DNA of 64,000 nucleotides from positions 107,145 to 171,144 of the forward strand of contig JASJAU010000007.1 of NCBI GenBank assembly GCA_030066855.1, given 5' to 3'. The notes under the pieces are model-generated. The model was not told where the DNA came from. It did not search any database and saw only the letters and a list, made by a program, of their open reading frames with translations. The translations under genes and the position numbers were made by a program. Origin of the DNA: Paracoccaceae bacterium. GTDB lineage: Bacteria > Pseudomonadota > Alphaproteobacteria > Rhodobacterales > Rhodobacteraceae. This document shows, in pieces, positions 34,291 through 42,551 of this stretch (position 1 is its first letter; each line of letters begins with the position of its first letter).

Positions 34291-34458
34291 TCACGCCGCC
34301 GACTGCTTTGCCTGCGCGCGGACGGACCGGAAGACCGGCGCGTCGGTCGTGTTGCTCGCTTCGCGGCGGCCGAGCGCCTTGACGCTTTCGTCCGATTTTT
34401 TCTTCAGGAATTCGGCCAGACGGCTTGGGCGGGAGGTTTCACTTAGGGTAAGGGACAT
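34291..34458 (-). CDS. Small basic hypothetical protein (55 residues)
   Basis: Too short for the ORF track. Reading from the ATG at 34458 gives MSLTLSETSRPSRLAEFLKK and continues, rich in Arg, Lys, Ser and Ala, to a TGA one base beyond the carbonic anhydrase stop. GGAG lies 10 bases upstream. I recognise no family. It lies 30 bases after the next small leftward gene, so the two could share a transcript. Coding status is plausible but unproven. Confidence 0.45.
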   Translation of the reverse strand: MSLTLSETSRPSRLAEFLKKKSDESVKALGRREASNTTDAPVFRSVRAQAKQSAA

Positions 34459-34488
34459 CGAATTCGTACTCCGTAGATGCTCGGCAGG

Positions 34489-34785
34489 TCAGGATCGCGT
34501 GCTGTCTTCAGCAGCTGACGCGGAATAAAAGAACATTCCGCGCGAGGTCAGCCTGCGCCGCGCCGCCGCGCGATAGGACGACAAAGGTACGACGTCCTGG
34601 CCGCCGACGGCTTCATGCGCGGGCTCAGCCCGCATTCCGGCGAATGAAAGGACACGGGCGGTCATGCTTCCGCCCGACTTCGACAGCGTGTCCGTTTCGG
34701 TCGCGAGCGCCTTCAGAGACTCTTTCTCGCGTTCCTCCAGACCCTGAAGCAGATTCTGAACTTGGTCTTCCGTGACGGGTTTCAT
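34489..34785 (-). CDS. Hypothetical protein (98 residues)
   Basis: A leftward ORF between carbonic anhydrase and asd. I start at MKPVTEDQVQNLLQGLEERE, with GGGGA 10 bases upstream; an ATG three codons earlier has the purine run too close. The N-terminal third is charged and likely alpha-helical; the rest is Ala/Ser/Arg-rich. No domain recognised. It probably forms a small operon with the 55-residue ORF downstream. Confidence 0.5.
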   Translation of the reverse strand: MKPVTEDQVQNLLQGLEEREKESLKALATETDTLSKSGGSMTARVLSFAGMRAEPAHEAVGGQDVVPLSSYRAAARRRLTSRGMFFYSASAAEDSTRS

Positions 34786-35064
34786 CAACCACATATCCCC
34801 TAGGTGCAGCGCAGTCGCCCCCGAGGCTCCGCATGAAGTGTGACGGGAATTGAGCACGAATGTGTCGGAAATGAGGCGGATGCCCGCGTGCGACTCTTCC
34901 GGGGAGAACGAAAAGGGGAACTGGCGCCAGAACACACAACAAACAAAGGCTCGATCGCCCGACCGTTACCGATTTGCACCCATGCCACATTTCCGCACCG
35001 GCGTTTTCCCGCACAGCAACAATGCGCGGCCGTGAGTGAGCGGGTTCCGGCAGAAGAAACAATA
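34786..35064. other. Intergenic region without a recognisable gene
   Basis: Together with the terminator that follows, 330 bases separate the small gene from asd. The plus-strand ORF that begins here is a shadow that runs antisense through asd. A promoter for the small leftward genes is expected in this stretch but I see no clear -35/-10 pair. Confidence 0.5.
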
Positions 35065-35088
35065 AAGGCGCCCGCAACGGGGCGCCTT
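35065..35088 (-). terminator. Rho-independent terminator of asd
   Basis: A 9-base perfect stem (AAGGCGCCC / GGGCGCCTT) with a 6-base loop. The minus strand continues TTATTGTTTCTT and the plus strand TTCGG. It lies about 30 bases after the asd stop and is the clearest intrinsic terminator in the window. Confidence 0.8.
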
Positions 35089-35115
35089 TTCGGAATCAGG
35101 CTGTTTTGCGGCGAC

Positions 35116-36138
35116 TCAGCCCTTTTTCAGGACCCGATTCCCCAGAAGTTCCGCGATCTGCACCGCATTGAGCGCCGCGCCCTTCCTCAGGTTGTCGCTG
35201 ACGCACCAGAGATTGAGACCATTCTCGATCGTGCTGTCCTGCCGGATCCGGCTGACAAAGGTGGCGAAATCGCCGACGCATTCGATCGGCGTGGTGTAGC
35301 CGCCATCTTCCCGCTTATCCACAACCATGACGCCGGGGCTCTCGCGCAGAATGTCCCGCGCCTCGTCCTCGTCGAGAAAATCCTCAGTTTCGATATTAAC
35401 GGCCTCGGAATGCCCCACGAAGACCGGCACGCGCACGCAGGTCGCCGTGACCTTGATCGAGGTGTCGATGATCTTCTTCGTTTCAGCGACCATCTTCCAC
35501 TCTTCCTTTGTCGAGCCGTCTTCCATGAATACGTCGATCTGCGGAATGACGTTGAAGGCTATCTGGCGCTGGAACTTCGAAGGCTCAACTTCGGTCGTCG
35601 GATTGTAGACCGCTTTGGTCTGCTCCCAAAGCTCGTCCATGCCGTCTTTACCGGCACCCGACACCGACTGATAGGTCGACACGACAACGCGCTTGATCTT
35701 TGCGCGATCATGCAGCGGCTTCAGCGCGACGACCATCTGAGCGGTCGAGCAGTTCGGGTTCGCAATGATGTTTTTCTTTGAAACACCACTGATCGCTTCC
35801 GGGTTTACCTCCGGAACAATCAACGGGATCTCTGGATCATAGCGATACAGCGATGAGTTATCGATGACGACACAACCTGCCTTTGCCGCGCGCGGCGCAT
35901 AGGTCTTGGTTGCTTCCGAGCCAATCGCGAACAGCGCGATGTCGTAGCCCGTGAAATCGAACGTATCGAGGTCTTTCGTCGTGAGTGTTTTGTCCCCAAA
36001 GCTGACTTCAGTGCCGAGCGAACGGCGCGACGCAAGAGCGACGACCTCATCGGCAGGGAACTGGCGCTCGGCCAGGATGTTCAGCATTTCGCGGCCCACG
36101 TTACCGGTGGCGCCGACGACAGCGACGCGATAGCCCAC
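35116..36138 (-). CDS. asd: Aspartate-semialdehyde dehydrogenase
   Basis: Reduces aspartyl phosphate to aspartate semialdehyde, the branch point to lysine/diaminopimelate, methionine and threonine. NADP motif VVGATGNVGREML, catalytic Cys130 in NPNCSTAQ, and the active-site His in VRVPVFVGHSE are present. I choose a GTG start giving 340 residues because GGAGG lies 5 bases before it; the ATG four codons upstream overlaps this ribosome site and has none of its own. dapD and dapE about 12 kb away use its product. Confidence 0.93.
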   Translation of the reverse strand: MGYRVAVVGATGNVGREMLNILAERQFPADEVVALASRRSLGTEVSFGDKTLTTKDLDTFDFTGYDIALFAIGSEATKTYAPRAAKAGCVVIDNSSLYRYDPEIPLIVPEVNPEAISGVSKKNIIANPNCSTAQMVVALKPLHDRAKIKRVVVSTYQSVSGAGKDGMDELWEQTKAVYNPTTEVEPSKFQRQIAFNVIPQIDVFMEDGSTKEEWKMVAETKKIIDTSIKVTATCVRVPVFVGHSEAVNIETEDFLDEDEARDILRESPGVMVVDKREDGGYTTPIECVGDFATFVSRIRQDSTIENGLNLWCVSDNLRKGAALNAVQIAELLGNRVLKKG

Positions 36139-36313
36139 TTTGACCTCCATTGGATTGGGACGCGCGGCCTATAGCGGCTGGTGCCACGCGGGAAAAGGGG
36201 CTTTACGGTCGAAAGCGGGCGCGGGTGCATGATTTCTCTTGATGCGTGGCATGACGGTTGCTGCGAAGGCGACCCGGCTTGAAATGCGCCTGTGTGTTTG
36301 CGAGAGCTTGACC

Positions 36314-36790
36314 ATGAAGAACGACCTTCCCTACCGGCCCTGCGTTGGCGTTGTGCTCGCCAATGCCGAGGGACTGGTCTTCGTCGGCGAGCGCATCGAC
36401 ACGCCCGGCGCCTGGCAGATGCCGCAGGGCGGAATCGACAAGGGCGAGATGCCGGTCGACGCGGCCTTGCGCGAGCTTGAGGAGGAGACGGGCGTCCCGG
36501 CGGCAATGGTCACTGTGGAGGCAGAGCACCCAGACTGGGTCCTCTACGATCTGCCCGATCATCTGGTGGGTAAGATGTGGAAGGGAAAGTACCGCGGACA
36601 GACGCAGAAGTGGTTTCTGCTGCGGTTCAAAGGCGCTGACGATGACATCGACATCACAAGCCATGATGAAGAATTCTCGCGCTGGCGCTGGGCCGCGCCC
36701 GCCGAGGTGCTGCGCGACATCGTGACTTTCAAAAGGGACGTCTACCACCAGGTGATGGGCGCGTTCCGCAACAGACTGTCCGGCGGATGA
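36314..36790 (+). CDS. rppH: RNA pyrophosphohydrolase RppH
   Basis: A Nudix hydrolase that removes pyrophosphate from the 5' end of mRNA and so triggers decay, or hydrolyses dinucleoside polyphosphates. The Nudix box GGIDKGEMPVDAALRELEEETGV is perfect (G-x5-E-x7-REUxEExGU). PYRPCVGVVLANAEG and KRDVYHQV complete the alphaproteobacterial RppH pattern. I start at MKNDLPYRP (158 residues). It shares ATGA with the secreted protein downstream. Confidence 0.93.
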   Translation: MKNDLPYRPCVGVVLANAEGLVFVGERIDTPGAWQMPQGGIDKGEMPVDAALRELEEETGVPAAMVTVEAEHPDWVLYDLPDHLVGKMWKGKYRGQTQKWFLLRFKGADDDIDITSHDEEFSRWRWAAPAEVLRDIVTFKRDVYHQVMGAFRNRLSGG

Positions 36791-37275
36791 AGATCGCGGC
36801 AGTCCTCCTGGCCGTGTTGCTCGGCGCCGGCCCCGCCCTTGCCCTGTCATGCCTGCAGCCCGACGCCGTCCGGCTCTACGAGGCCGCCCGCGACTCCGAG
36901 AGCGACTACTGGATCGCCGTGGGACGCATCCGAGCCATGGAGGAGGTGAACGTGCCGGAATCCGGGTTGCGGCCGCCGCAAGACGAAGAGAGTCACGCCG
37001 ACACCAAAGTGCAGTTCCTTGGCCGCGTTCTCGTGGGCGATCGGATCTTCCACCCCTTCGCCCGACGCGTCACGCTGCGGCTGACATGTGTCTCAGCATG
37101 GTGTGCCGGGGACCCGGGCGACGCGCAAGTCATCGCGGCGATCGAGGTCGCGGAAAGGGGCTTGGTTCTGTCGATTGGCCCCTGCAGCGAGACGGCAGTC
37201 CCCTACACCGAGGACGGGATGGAGCGCCTTCTGGCCTGCCACGCCGACGGGGAGTGCGTCCATGCCCTCCCCTAG
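36787..37275 (+). CDS. Secreted hypothetical protein with several Cys residues
   Basis: A 162-residue protein with a clear signal peptide (MKIAAVLLAVLLGAGPALA) and a mature part with six Cys residues (SCLQP, TCVSAWC, GPCSE, LACHADGEC) that could form disulfides in the periplasm. I do not recognise a domain. Coupled to rppH by an ATGA overlap, and its stop overlaps that of the convergent glycosylase-like gene as CTAG. Confidence 0.7.
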   Translation: MKIAAVLLAVLLGAGPALALSCLQPDAVRLYEAARDSESDYWIAVGRIRAMEEVNVPESGLRPPQDEESHADTKVQFLGRVLVGDRIFHPFARRVTLRLTCVSAWCAGDPGDAQVIAAIEVAERGLVLSIGPCSETAVPYTEDGMERLLACHADGECVHALP

Positions 37276-37934
37276 ACCGATCTTGCCAGAACCTGGCTGA
37301 TCTCGGTGAGCGAGCGCCCCGATTGCTTCCGCCATTCACTGACCGCGTCCTGAACCGCTCGCATCGCTGATTTCGAGGTCGGCGGCTTGTCGATCAAGCC
37401 CTCGGCTATCAGCCGCGCGACGACATCCGCAGACAGGATCAGGCTGTCGGCGCCCGAAAATCGCAGGAAGTACTGGCCGCTCGATCCGCCAAGCCGGCTT
37501 CCGCGCCTTTTCAGCATGTCCAGAAGCCCGATGTAGTCCTCGGCGGGCCAACCGCCGATTACTGACCCGATGCCGCCTTCGGATCGAAGCTCCTGAACGA
37601 AAACCGCGTTGTCACGAACCGACTGGATCTTCGCGCCGTTCCGGACGATCCGCGCGTCCTTGAGCAGCGCGTCGAACCAGTCGTCATCCATCATGGCGCA
37701 GCGGTCCGCGTCGAATCCATGGAACGCCTCCTCGAACCCATCCCACTTCGCTTCGATGACCTTCCAGTTGAAACCCGCGCTGAAGACGCGCTGCGTCATG
37801 CCGGAGAGCCAGCGATCTTCGGGGATCGCGGCAAGGGTTTGAGCGTCCTTTGGCCTGGAGAGCTTCGCCTCCAGCGCCACGGCTCCGCCGTGACGTTCGG
37901 CGGCGATGGCGTAGATCTCGTCAAATGCGCGCAT
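37272..37934 (-). CDS. DNA-3-methyladenine glycosylase I-family protein (divergent)
   Basis: A 220-residue HhH-GPD-type protein related to Tag by the pattern FSAGFNWKVIEAKWDGFEEAFHGFD...CAMMDDDWFDALLKDARIVRNGAKI. It lacks the N-terminal Cys and C-terminal His/Cys that form the zinc site of Tag, and its C-terminal half (GSRLGGSSGQYFLRFSGADSLIL) is different from Tag. It may be a glycosylase with altered specificity. It is divergent from dnaE2 across a LexA-like box, so both could be damage-induced. Confidence 0.72.
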   Translation of the reverse strand: MRAFDEIYAIAAERHGGAVALEAKLSRPKDAQTLAAIPEDRWLSGMTQRVFSAGFNWKVIEAKWDGFEEAFHGFDADRCAMMDDDWFDALLKDARIVRNGAKIQSVRDNAVFVQELRSEGGIGSVIGGWPAEDYIGLLDMLKRRGSRLGGSSGQYFLRFSGADSLILSADVVARLIAEGLIDKPPTSKSAMRAVQDAVSEWRKQSGRSLTEISQVLARSV

Positions 37935-38020
37935 GATGTCCTCCCTCGCTGGGACTATGACGTTTGTTTTGCTCTACTTTCGACAGCCCTCACAGCCTTG
38001 TGAGAGTTGGCTGGAAATGA

Positions 38021-38035
38021 GAACAAAACGTGAAT
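38021..38035 (+). promoter_or_regulatory. Candidate LexA (SOS) box
   Basis: GAACAAAACGTGAAT matches the alphaproteobacterial SOS box GAAC-N7-GAAC at seven of eight specified bases. It lies 79 bases upstream of the dnaE2 TTG start and 87 bases from the divergent glycosylase-like gene. dnaE2 genes are typical LexA targets in this class. Confidence 0.6.
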
Positions 38036-38113
38036 ATCATGTATGAATCCGAGTCGCCAGCTGGGGCCAGCCTCCGTGCGCCCTGGAGTATTTGGACTAA
38101 GAGGAAAACCCGT

Positions 38114-41100
38114 TTGAGCTTTGCCGAGCTTGATATCACCTCGAACTTCACCTTCCTGACCGGCGCGTCGCATCCCGAGGAATATGTCGATCGGGCCGCG
38201 CTTCTGGGGCTTTCGGCGCTCGCGATCACGGATGAGAACTCGGTCGCGGGGATCGTTCGCGCCTATGCCCGGGTGCGGGAGATCGCGCGTCAGGTGAAGG
38301 AGCGGCGCGAAGGCGACCTCATCGGCCCGCCCGCGCCAGTCGCCGCCTGGGAGGTGAAACCAAAAGTCGTCGAGAGCTATCCCGGCACCCGCGAGCGGCA
38401 AAAGAACGGGACGCTGGCGCCCGAGGAGACCCAGGACTTTCTGGACGGTCCGAAGGCGGGGTTCGAGACCCGAGTCGCGCCGCCGCCGCTCGACGCCTCC
38501 GCCGCGATCCTGAACGTCCCCCGCCTGATCCCCGGCGCGCGGATCGTTCTGGAGGACGGGTTCAGGGTGACGGTTCTGCCCAAGAACCGCGCGGGCTGGG
38601 GCAGGCTTTGCCGGTTGATTTCGCGGGGGCGGCTTCGGGCGGAGAAGGGCTCCTGCCAGCTCAAGATCGATGATCTGATCGAGTTCGCCGCCGATCAGGC
38701 GCTTCTGATCCATGCCCGCGACGGCCTGCCTAAGACGCTTTGGCGGGGCCATGCGAGCCGGCTGGTCAAGCGGTTTCGCAAAGACTGCCACCTGCTGATC
38801 GCACCCCGCTATGACGGGCAGGACCCTGAACGTATCGCGCATCTGACAGAGCTGGCCGCGAAACTCGGCATTCCCGCCATCGCCTCCGCCTCGCCCCGAA
38901 TGCACCACGGCGGGCGACGCAAGCTGGCAGATGTGCTGACTGCCATCCGCGAGGGCGTGAAGGTCGATGAGCTCGGCCGCGCGGCGCTTGCCAATGCGGA
39001 GCAGCGCCTGCGGCCAGAAGACGAGATGCGGCGGCTCTTCGGCCCGCATGCCGGCGCGGTGGATCGCGCGGCGGACCTTGCAGAGAGCCTCACCTTCGCA
39101 TTGGACGAACTGCGCTACGAGTACCCCTCGGAAGTGGCGGAAGGGGAATCCGCCTCCGAACGGCTTCGGAGGCTGGCCTACGAGGGGCTCGCATGGCGCT
39201 ATCCGGCGGGCGCGCCCGATAAGGTCCGCAAGCTTCTGGAGCATGAGCTGACCCTGATCGCCAAGCTAAATTACGAACCCTATTTCCTGACCGTTCGCGA
39301 TGTGGTCGCCTTCGCCCGGTCCCGCGACATCCTCTGCCAGGGGCGCGGCTCGGCGGCCAATTCGGTGGTTTGCTACCTCCTTGGCGTCACCTCGGTCTCG
39401 CCCGAAATCGGCACGATGGTTTTCGAGCGCTTCGTCTCGGAAGCCCGCGACGAGCCCCCCGACATCGACGTCGATTTCGAGCATGAGCGGCGCGAGGAGG
39501 TAATCCAATGGATCTACCAGCGCTACGGCCGGGACCGCGCGGGGCTTTGCGCCACCGTAGTCCATTACCGCGGCAAGCGGGCAATCCGAGAGGTCGGCAA
39601 GGTTATGGGTCTGACCGAAGACACGATCTCCGCCGTCTCCTCCCAGCTCTGGGGTTTCTTCGACACCTCCGGCATGGCCGATCAGCAATTGCGCGAGATC
39701 GGGCTCGATCCGACCGACAGCCGCCTCGCGCAGACGATGGAGCTGATCTTCGAGATTCAGGGCTTCCCCCGCCACCTCTCTCAGCATGTCGGCGGCTTCG
39801 TCATCACCGAAGGGCGGCTTGACGAGCTTGTCCCGGTCGAGAACGCCACGATGGAGGACCGGACGGTCATCTGCTGGGACAAGGACGACATCGACGCGCT
39901 CGGCATCCTCAAGGTCGATGTCTTGGCGCTCGGCATGCTGAGCTGCATCCGCAAGGCCTTCGACCTGATCCGTACCCACCATCAGACCGACTACAGCCTC
40001 GCCACGCTCCCCCCGGAAGACCCGGCCGTCTACGACATGCTCTGTGAGGCGGACAGTCTGGGCGTTTTCCAGGTTGAAAGCCGGGCGCAGATGAACTTCC
40101 TGCCCAGAATGAAACCCCGCACCTTTTATGACCTCGTCATCGAGACCGCGATCATCCGGCCCGGCCCCATTCAGGGCGACATGGTCCACCCGTACCTCCG
40201 CCGCAGGAACGGGGAGGAGAAGGTCGTCTTCCCCTCCGACGAGCTGGGCAAGGTGCTGGGCAAGACGCTGGGCGTGCCGCTCTTTCAGGAGCAGGCGATG
40301 CAGATCGCCATCGTCGGCGCGGGCTTCACGCCAGAGGAGGCCGACCGGCTCCGCCGCGCGCTCGCCACCTTCAAGAAGCAGGGGAACATCAGCGAGTTCC
40401 GCAATCGGTTCCTGCGCGGCATGCGCGAGAACGGCTATGACGACGATTTCGCCCTGCGCTGCTTCAGCCAGATCGAAGGCTTCGGCTCCTATGGTTTTCC
40501 CGAAAGCCACGCGGCGAGCTTCGCGCTTCTCGTCTACGCCTCCGCATGGCTCAAAAAGCATCACCCCGGCATCTTCGCCTGTTCGCTTCTGAACGCCCAG
40601 CCGATGGGCTTTTACGCCCCCGCCCAGATCGTCCGCGACGCGCGCGAGCACGGGGTCGAGATCCGCCCGCCCGACATCAACCGCTCCACCTGGGACAACA
40701 CCATGGAACCCGACGGCCATGGCGGCCTGGCACTCCGGCTCGGGTTCCGGCAGATCAAGTCGATGCGCGAGGAGGAGGCGGCCTGGATCGCAGCCGCCCG
40801 CGGCAATGGTTACCGCACCGTCGAGGATGTCTGGCGGCGGGCCGGGGTCGAGCCGCGGCTTCTGCGCGTGTTGGCCGAGGCGGATGTCTTCGCCTCGCTC
40901 AACCTCTCCCGCCGCGACGCGCTCTGGGGGGCGGCCGCCATTGGCTCGGACAAGCCCCTGCCTCTCTTTGCAAGCGATATGGACGGCGAGGGGATCGACG
41001 AGCCGCCCGCCCATTTGCCGGACATGACGCTGGGCGAACAGGTGGTTGAGGATTACGTCGCCATGCGGCTGACGCTCCGCGCCCACCCGATGGCCTTCCT

Positions 41101-41260
41101 GCGCCACAAGCTCACGCCCGGAAGCCCCAAAATCACCGAAACCGATCCGAACGCGCCGGTCGCCGGGAAACGGATCGCCGAGGCCAAGGGACTCATGCGC
41201 ACCGATGTCTGGGGCAGCGTTGGCGCGGAGAGAACCCGACGGGAAAGCGGGTGGGGCTAA
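38114..41260 (+). CDS. dnaE2: Error-prone DNA polymerase DnaE2 (ImuC), C-terminally short
   Basis: Alpha-subunit-type polymerase used for damage-induced mutagenesis. I start at a TTG with GAGG 8 bases upstream, giving the family N terminus LSFAELDITSNFTFLTGASHPEEYV; the track ORF's 28 extra residues look non-coding. The product is 1048 residues: PHP domain, polymerase palm with RGSAANSVVCYLLG and catalytic PDIDVDFEHERREEV, then the HhH region. It ends soon after LRAHPMAFLRHKLTPG in a Gly/Arg-rich tail, without the OB-fold domain that normally follows. Its partners imuA and imuB are not adjacent. The stop overlaps the convergent SDR gene as CTAA. Confidence 0.9.
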   Translation: MSFAELDITSNFTFLTGASHPEEYVDRAALLGLSALAITDENSVAGIVRAYARVREIARQVKERREGDLIGPPAPVAAWEVKPKVVESYPGTRERQKNGTLAPEETQDFLDGPKAGFETRVAPPPLDASAAILNVPRLIPGARIVLEDGFRVTVLPKNRAGWGRLCRLISRGRLRAEKGSCQLKIDDLIEFAADQALLIHARDGLPKTLWRGHASRLVKRFRKDCHLLIAPRYDGQDPERIAHLTELAAKLGIPAIASASPRMHHGGRRKLADVLTAIREGVKVDELGRAALANAEQRLRPEDEMRRLFGPHAGAVDRAADLAESLTFALDELRYEYPSEVAEGESASERLRRLAYEGLAWRYPAGAPDKVRKLLEHELTLIAKLNYEPYFLTVRDVVAFARSRDILCQGRGSAANSVVCYLLGVTSVSPEIGTMVFERFVSEARDEPPDIDVDFEHERREEVIQWIYQRYGRDRAGLCATVVHYRGKRAIREVGKVMGLTEDTISAVSSQLWGFFDTSGMADQQLREIGLDPTDSRLAQTMELIFEIQGFPRHLSQHVGGFVITEGRLDELVPVENATMEDRTVICWDKDDIDALGILKVDVLALGMLSCIRKAFDLIRTHHQTDYSLATLPPEDPAVYDMLCEADSLGVFQVESRAQMNFLPRMKPRTFYDLVIETAIIRPGPIQGDMVHPYLRRRNGEEKVVFPSDELGKVLGKTLGVPLFQEQAMQIAIVGAGFTPEEADRLRRALATFKKQGNISEFRNRFLRGMRENGYDDDFALRCFSQIEGFGSYGFPESHAASFALLVYASAWLKKHHPGIFACSLLNAQPMGFYAPAQIVRDAREHGVEIRPPDINRSTWDNTMEPDGHGGLALRLGFRQIKSMREEEAAWIAAARGNGYRTVEDVWRRAGVEPRLLRVLAEADVFASLNLSRRDALWGAAAIGSDKPLPLFASDMDGEGIDEPPAHLPDMTLGEQVVEDYVAMRLTLRAHPMAFLRHKLTPGSPKITETDPNAPVAGKRIAEAKGLMRTDVWGSVGAERTRRESGWG

Positions 41261-41961
41261 ACCGACCGGGTCAAACCGCCGTCCAATCGCAAGTTCTGAC
41301 CCGTCATGTATCCGCCTTCGTCAGACGCCAGCCAAGAGATCAGAGAAGACACCTCCTCGGCTCTTCCATAGCGGCCCAAAGGAATTCGAGCGCGACGCTC
41401 CTCGCTTTCCGGAAGGCTGTCTATGAACCCCGGCAGGATATTGTTCATTCTGACGTTGTCTGTGGCGTACTTGTCCGCGTGAAGCTTGGCGAATCCGGCA
41501 AGCCCGGCGCGAAACACCGCCGACGTCGGGAAAAGAGGATCGGGCTCAAACGCGGCGAAAGTGGAAATATTGATGATCGATCCGCCGCCCTGCGCCTGCA
41601 TAATCGGGGTTATGAGGCGAACTGGCCGGATCACGTTCAGAAGATAGACCTCCATGCCCCGATGCCAGTCCTCGTCGCTAATCTCCAGGACATCGCCTTT
41701 CGGTCCATGGCCTGCGGAGTTCACAAGAACATCAACCCGGCCCCAGCGGGACATGGCGCCGTCTGCCAGTCTCTGAAGATCCGGCGTGGACAGATTGGAC
41801 CCGGTGACGCCAAAACCGCCCAGTTCTTCCCCCAGTGCCTCTCCCTTGCCCGAGGACGAAAGAACCCCGACCTTGAACCCGTCAGATGCCAATCTCCGCG
41901 CAGCGGCCGCACCCATGCCGCTTCCGCCAGCTGTCACCAAGGCTGTTTTGCTCTCGGTCAT
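41257..41961 (-). CDS. Short-chain dehydrogenase/reductase-family protein with altered active site
   Basis: A 234-residue Rossmann protein. The NAD(P) motif TAGGSGMGAAAARRL, NSAGHGP in the NNAG position and GGSIINIS are recognisable. The region that should hold Y-x-x-x-K instead reads FPTSAVFRAGLAGF, so both catalytic residues are replaced. It could be a distinct reductase subfamily or a binding protein; I recall similar sequences annotated only as SDR. I start at MTESKTALVTAGG, preceded by GAGGGG. Confidence 0.8.
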   Translation of the reverse strand: MTESKTALVTAGGSGMGAAAARRLASDGFKVGVLSSSGKGEALGEELGGFGVTGSNLSTPDLQRLADGAMSRWGRVDVLVNSAGHGPKGDVLEISDEDWHRGMEVYLLNVIRPVRLITPIMQAQGGGSIINISTFAAFEPDPLFPTSAVFRAGLAGFAKLHADKYATDNVRMNNILPGFIDSLPESEERRARIPLGRYGRAEEVSSLISWLASDEGGYMTGQNLRLDGGLTRSV

Positions 41962-42171
41962 CGTTTCGGTCCCCTCATGCATGACGTTATCGGTCCGAGC
42001 GCAAATGCCCCGTCCGCGTCCATCCCGCCAGTTGATTACCTTTGTTCGCCGGCGCTTCGCAACGCGCTTGCCATCGAACACAACGGACCAAGGCGGCATG
42101 TTGACATGGAGCAAAGCCATTGCAGCCGAAAGGCCGATATGGTTTCCCTCAGGAAAACCGCGAGGCGCGCC

Positions 42172-42486
42172 ATGCTTGACATCTCAACCGGCAAAATCGT
42201 GCGTGTCATCTTTCTGACCCGCGAATACGGCCCCGACAGCCCGCATCTTTCGGACTATATCTCGGGCCTGAACGTGGACGAGCAGGTCAGCCTCGTCGCG
42301 CTCATGTGGATTGGGCGCGAGAGCTTCGACGCAGGAGAGCTCGCCGAGGCCAAAGAAATGGCCAGGGTCGAAGCCACCGCCCCGACGGAGCAATACCTGT
42401 CGGGCATTCCTGGCCTTGCGGAGTATCTCGAAGACGGGATGGAGGCGCTCGGCATCGACGTGGCAGACGCCGAAGATCACATGTAG
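42172..42486 (+). CDS. DUF3775 domain protein
   Basis: A 104-residue acidic cytoplasmic protein. LDISTGKIVRVIFLTREY, LNVDEQVSLVALMWIGR and the C-terminal YLSGIPGLAEYLEDGMEALG fit the DUF3775 family. Function unknown. I start at the ATG after GAGGCG; an ATG 11 codons upstream is possible. It lies 65 bases before tag on the same strand, with a small CTGACA/TGTCAG hairpin between. Confidence 0.75.
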   Translation: MLDISTGKIVRVIFLTREYGPDSPHLSDYISGLNVDEQVSLVALMWIGRESFDAGELAEAKEMARVEATAPTEQYLSGIPGLAEYLEDGMEALGIDVADAEDHM

Positions 42487-42551
42487 CCAGCTGACAGAGG
42501 GTGTCAGTTGGATCGCGTGACGACCGGGCCCAAGCCGACTAGTCTCCTGCC

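Noticed and set aside
34840-35781. 313-residue plus-strand ORF
   Set aside because: It begins in an intergenic region and runs antisense through asd; no domain pattern.
42101-42106. Perfect -35-like TTGACA upstream of the DUF3775 gene
   Set aside because: No acceptable -10 element at 16-19 bases.
42491-42507. CTGACA/TGTCAG hairpin after the DUF3775 gene
   Set aside because: Six-base stem without a T-run; too weak to call a terminator.
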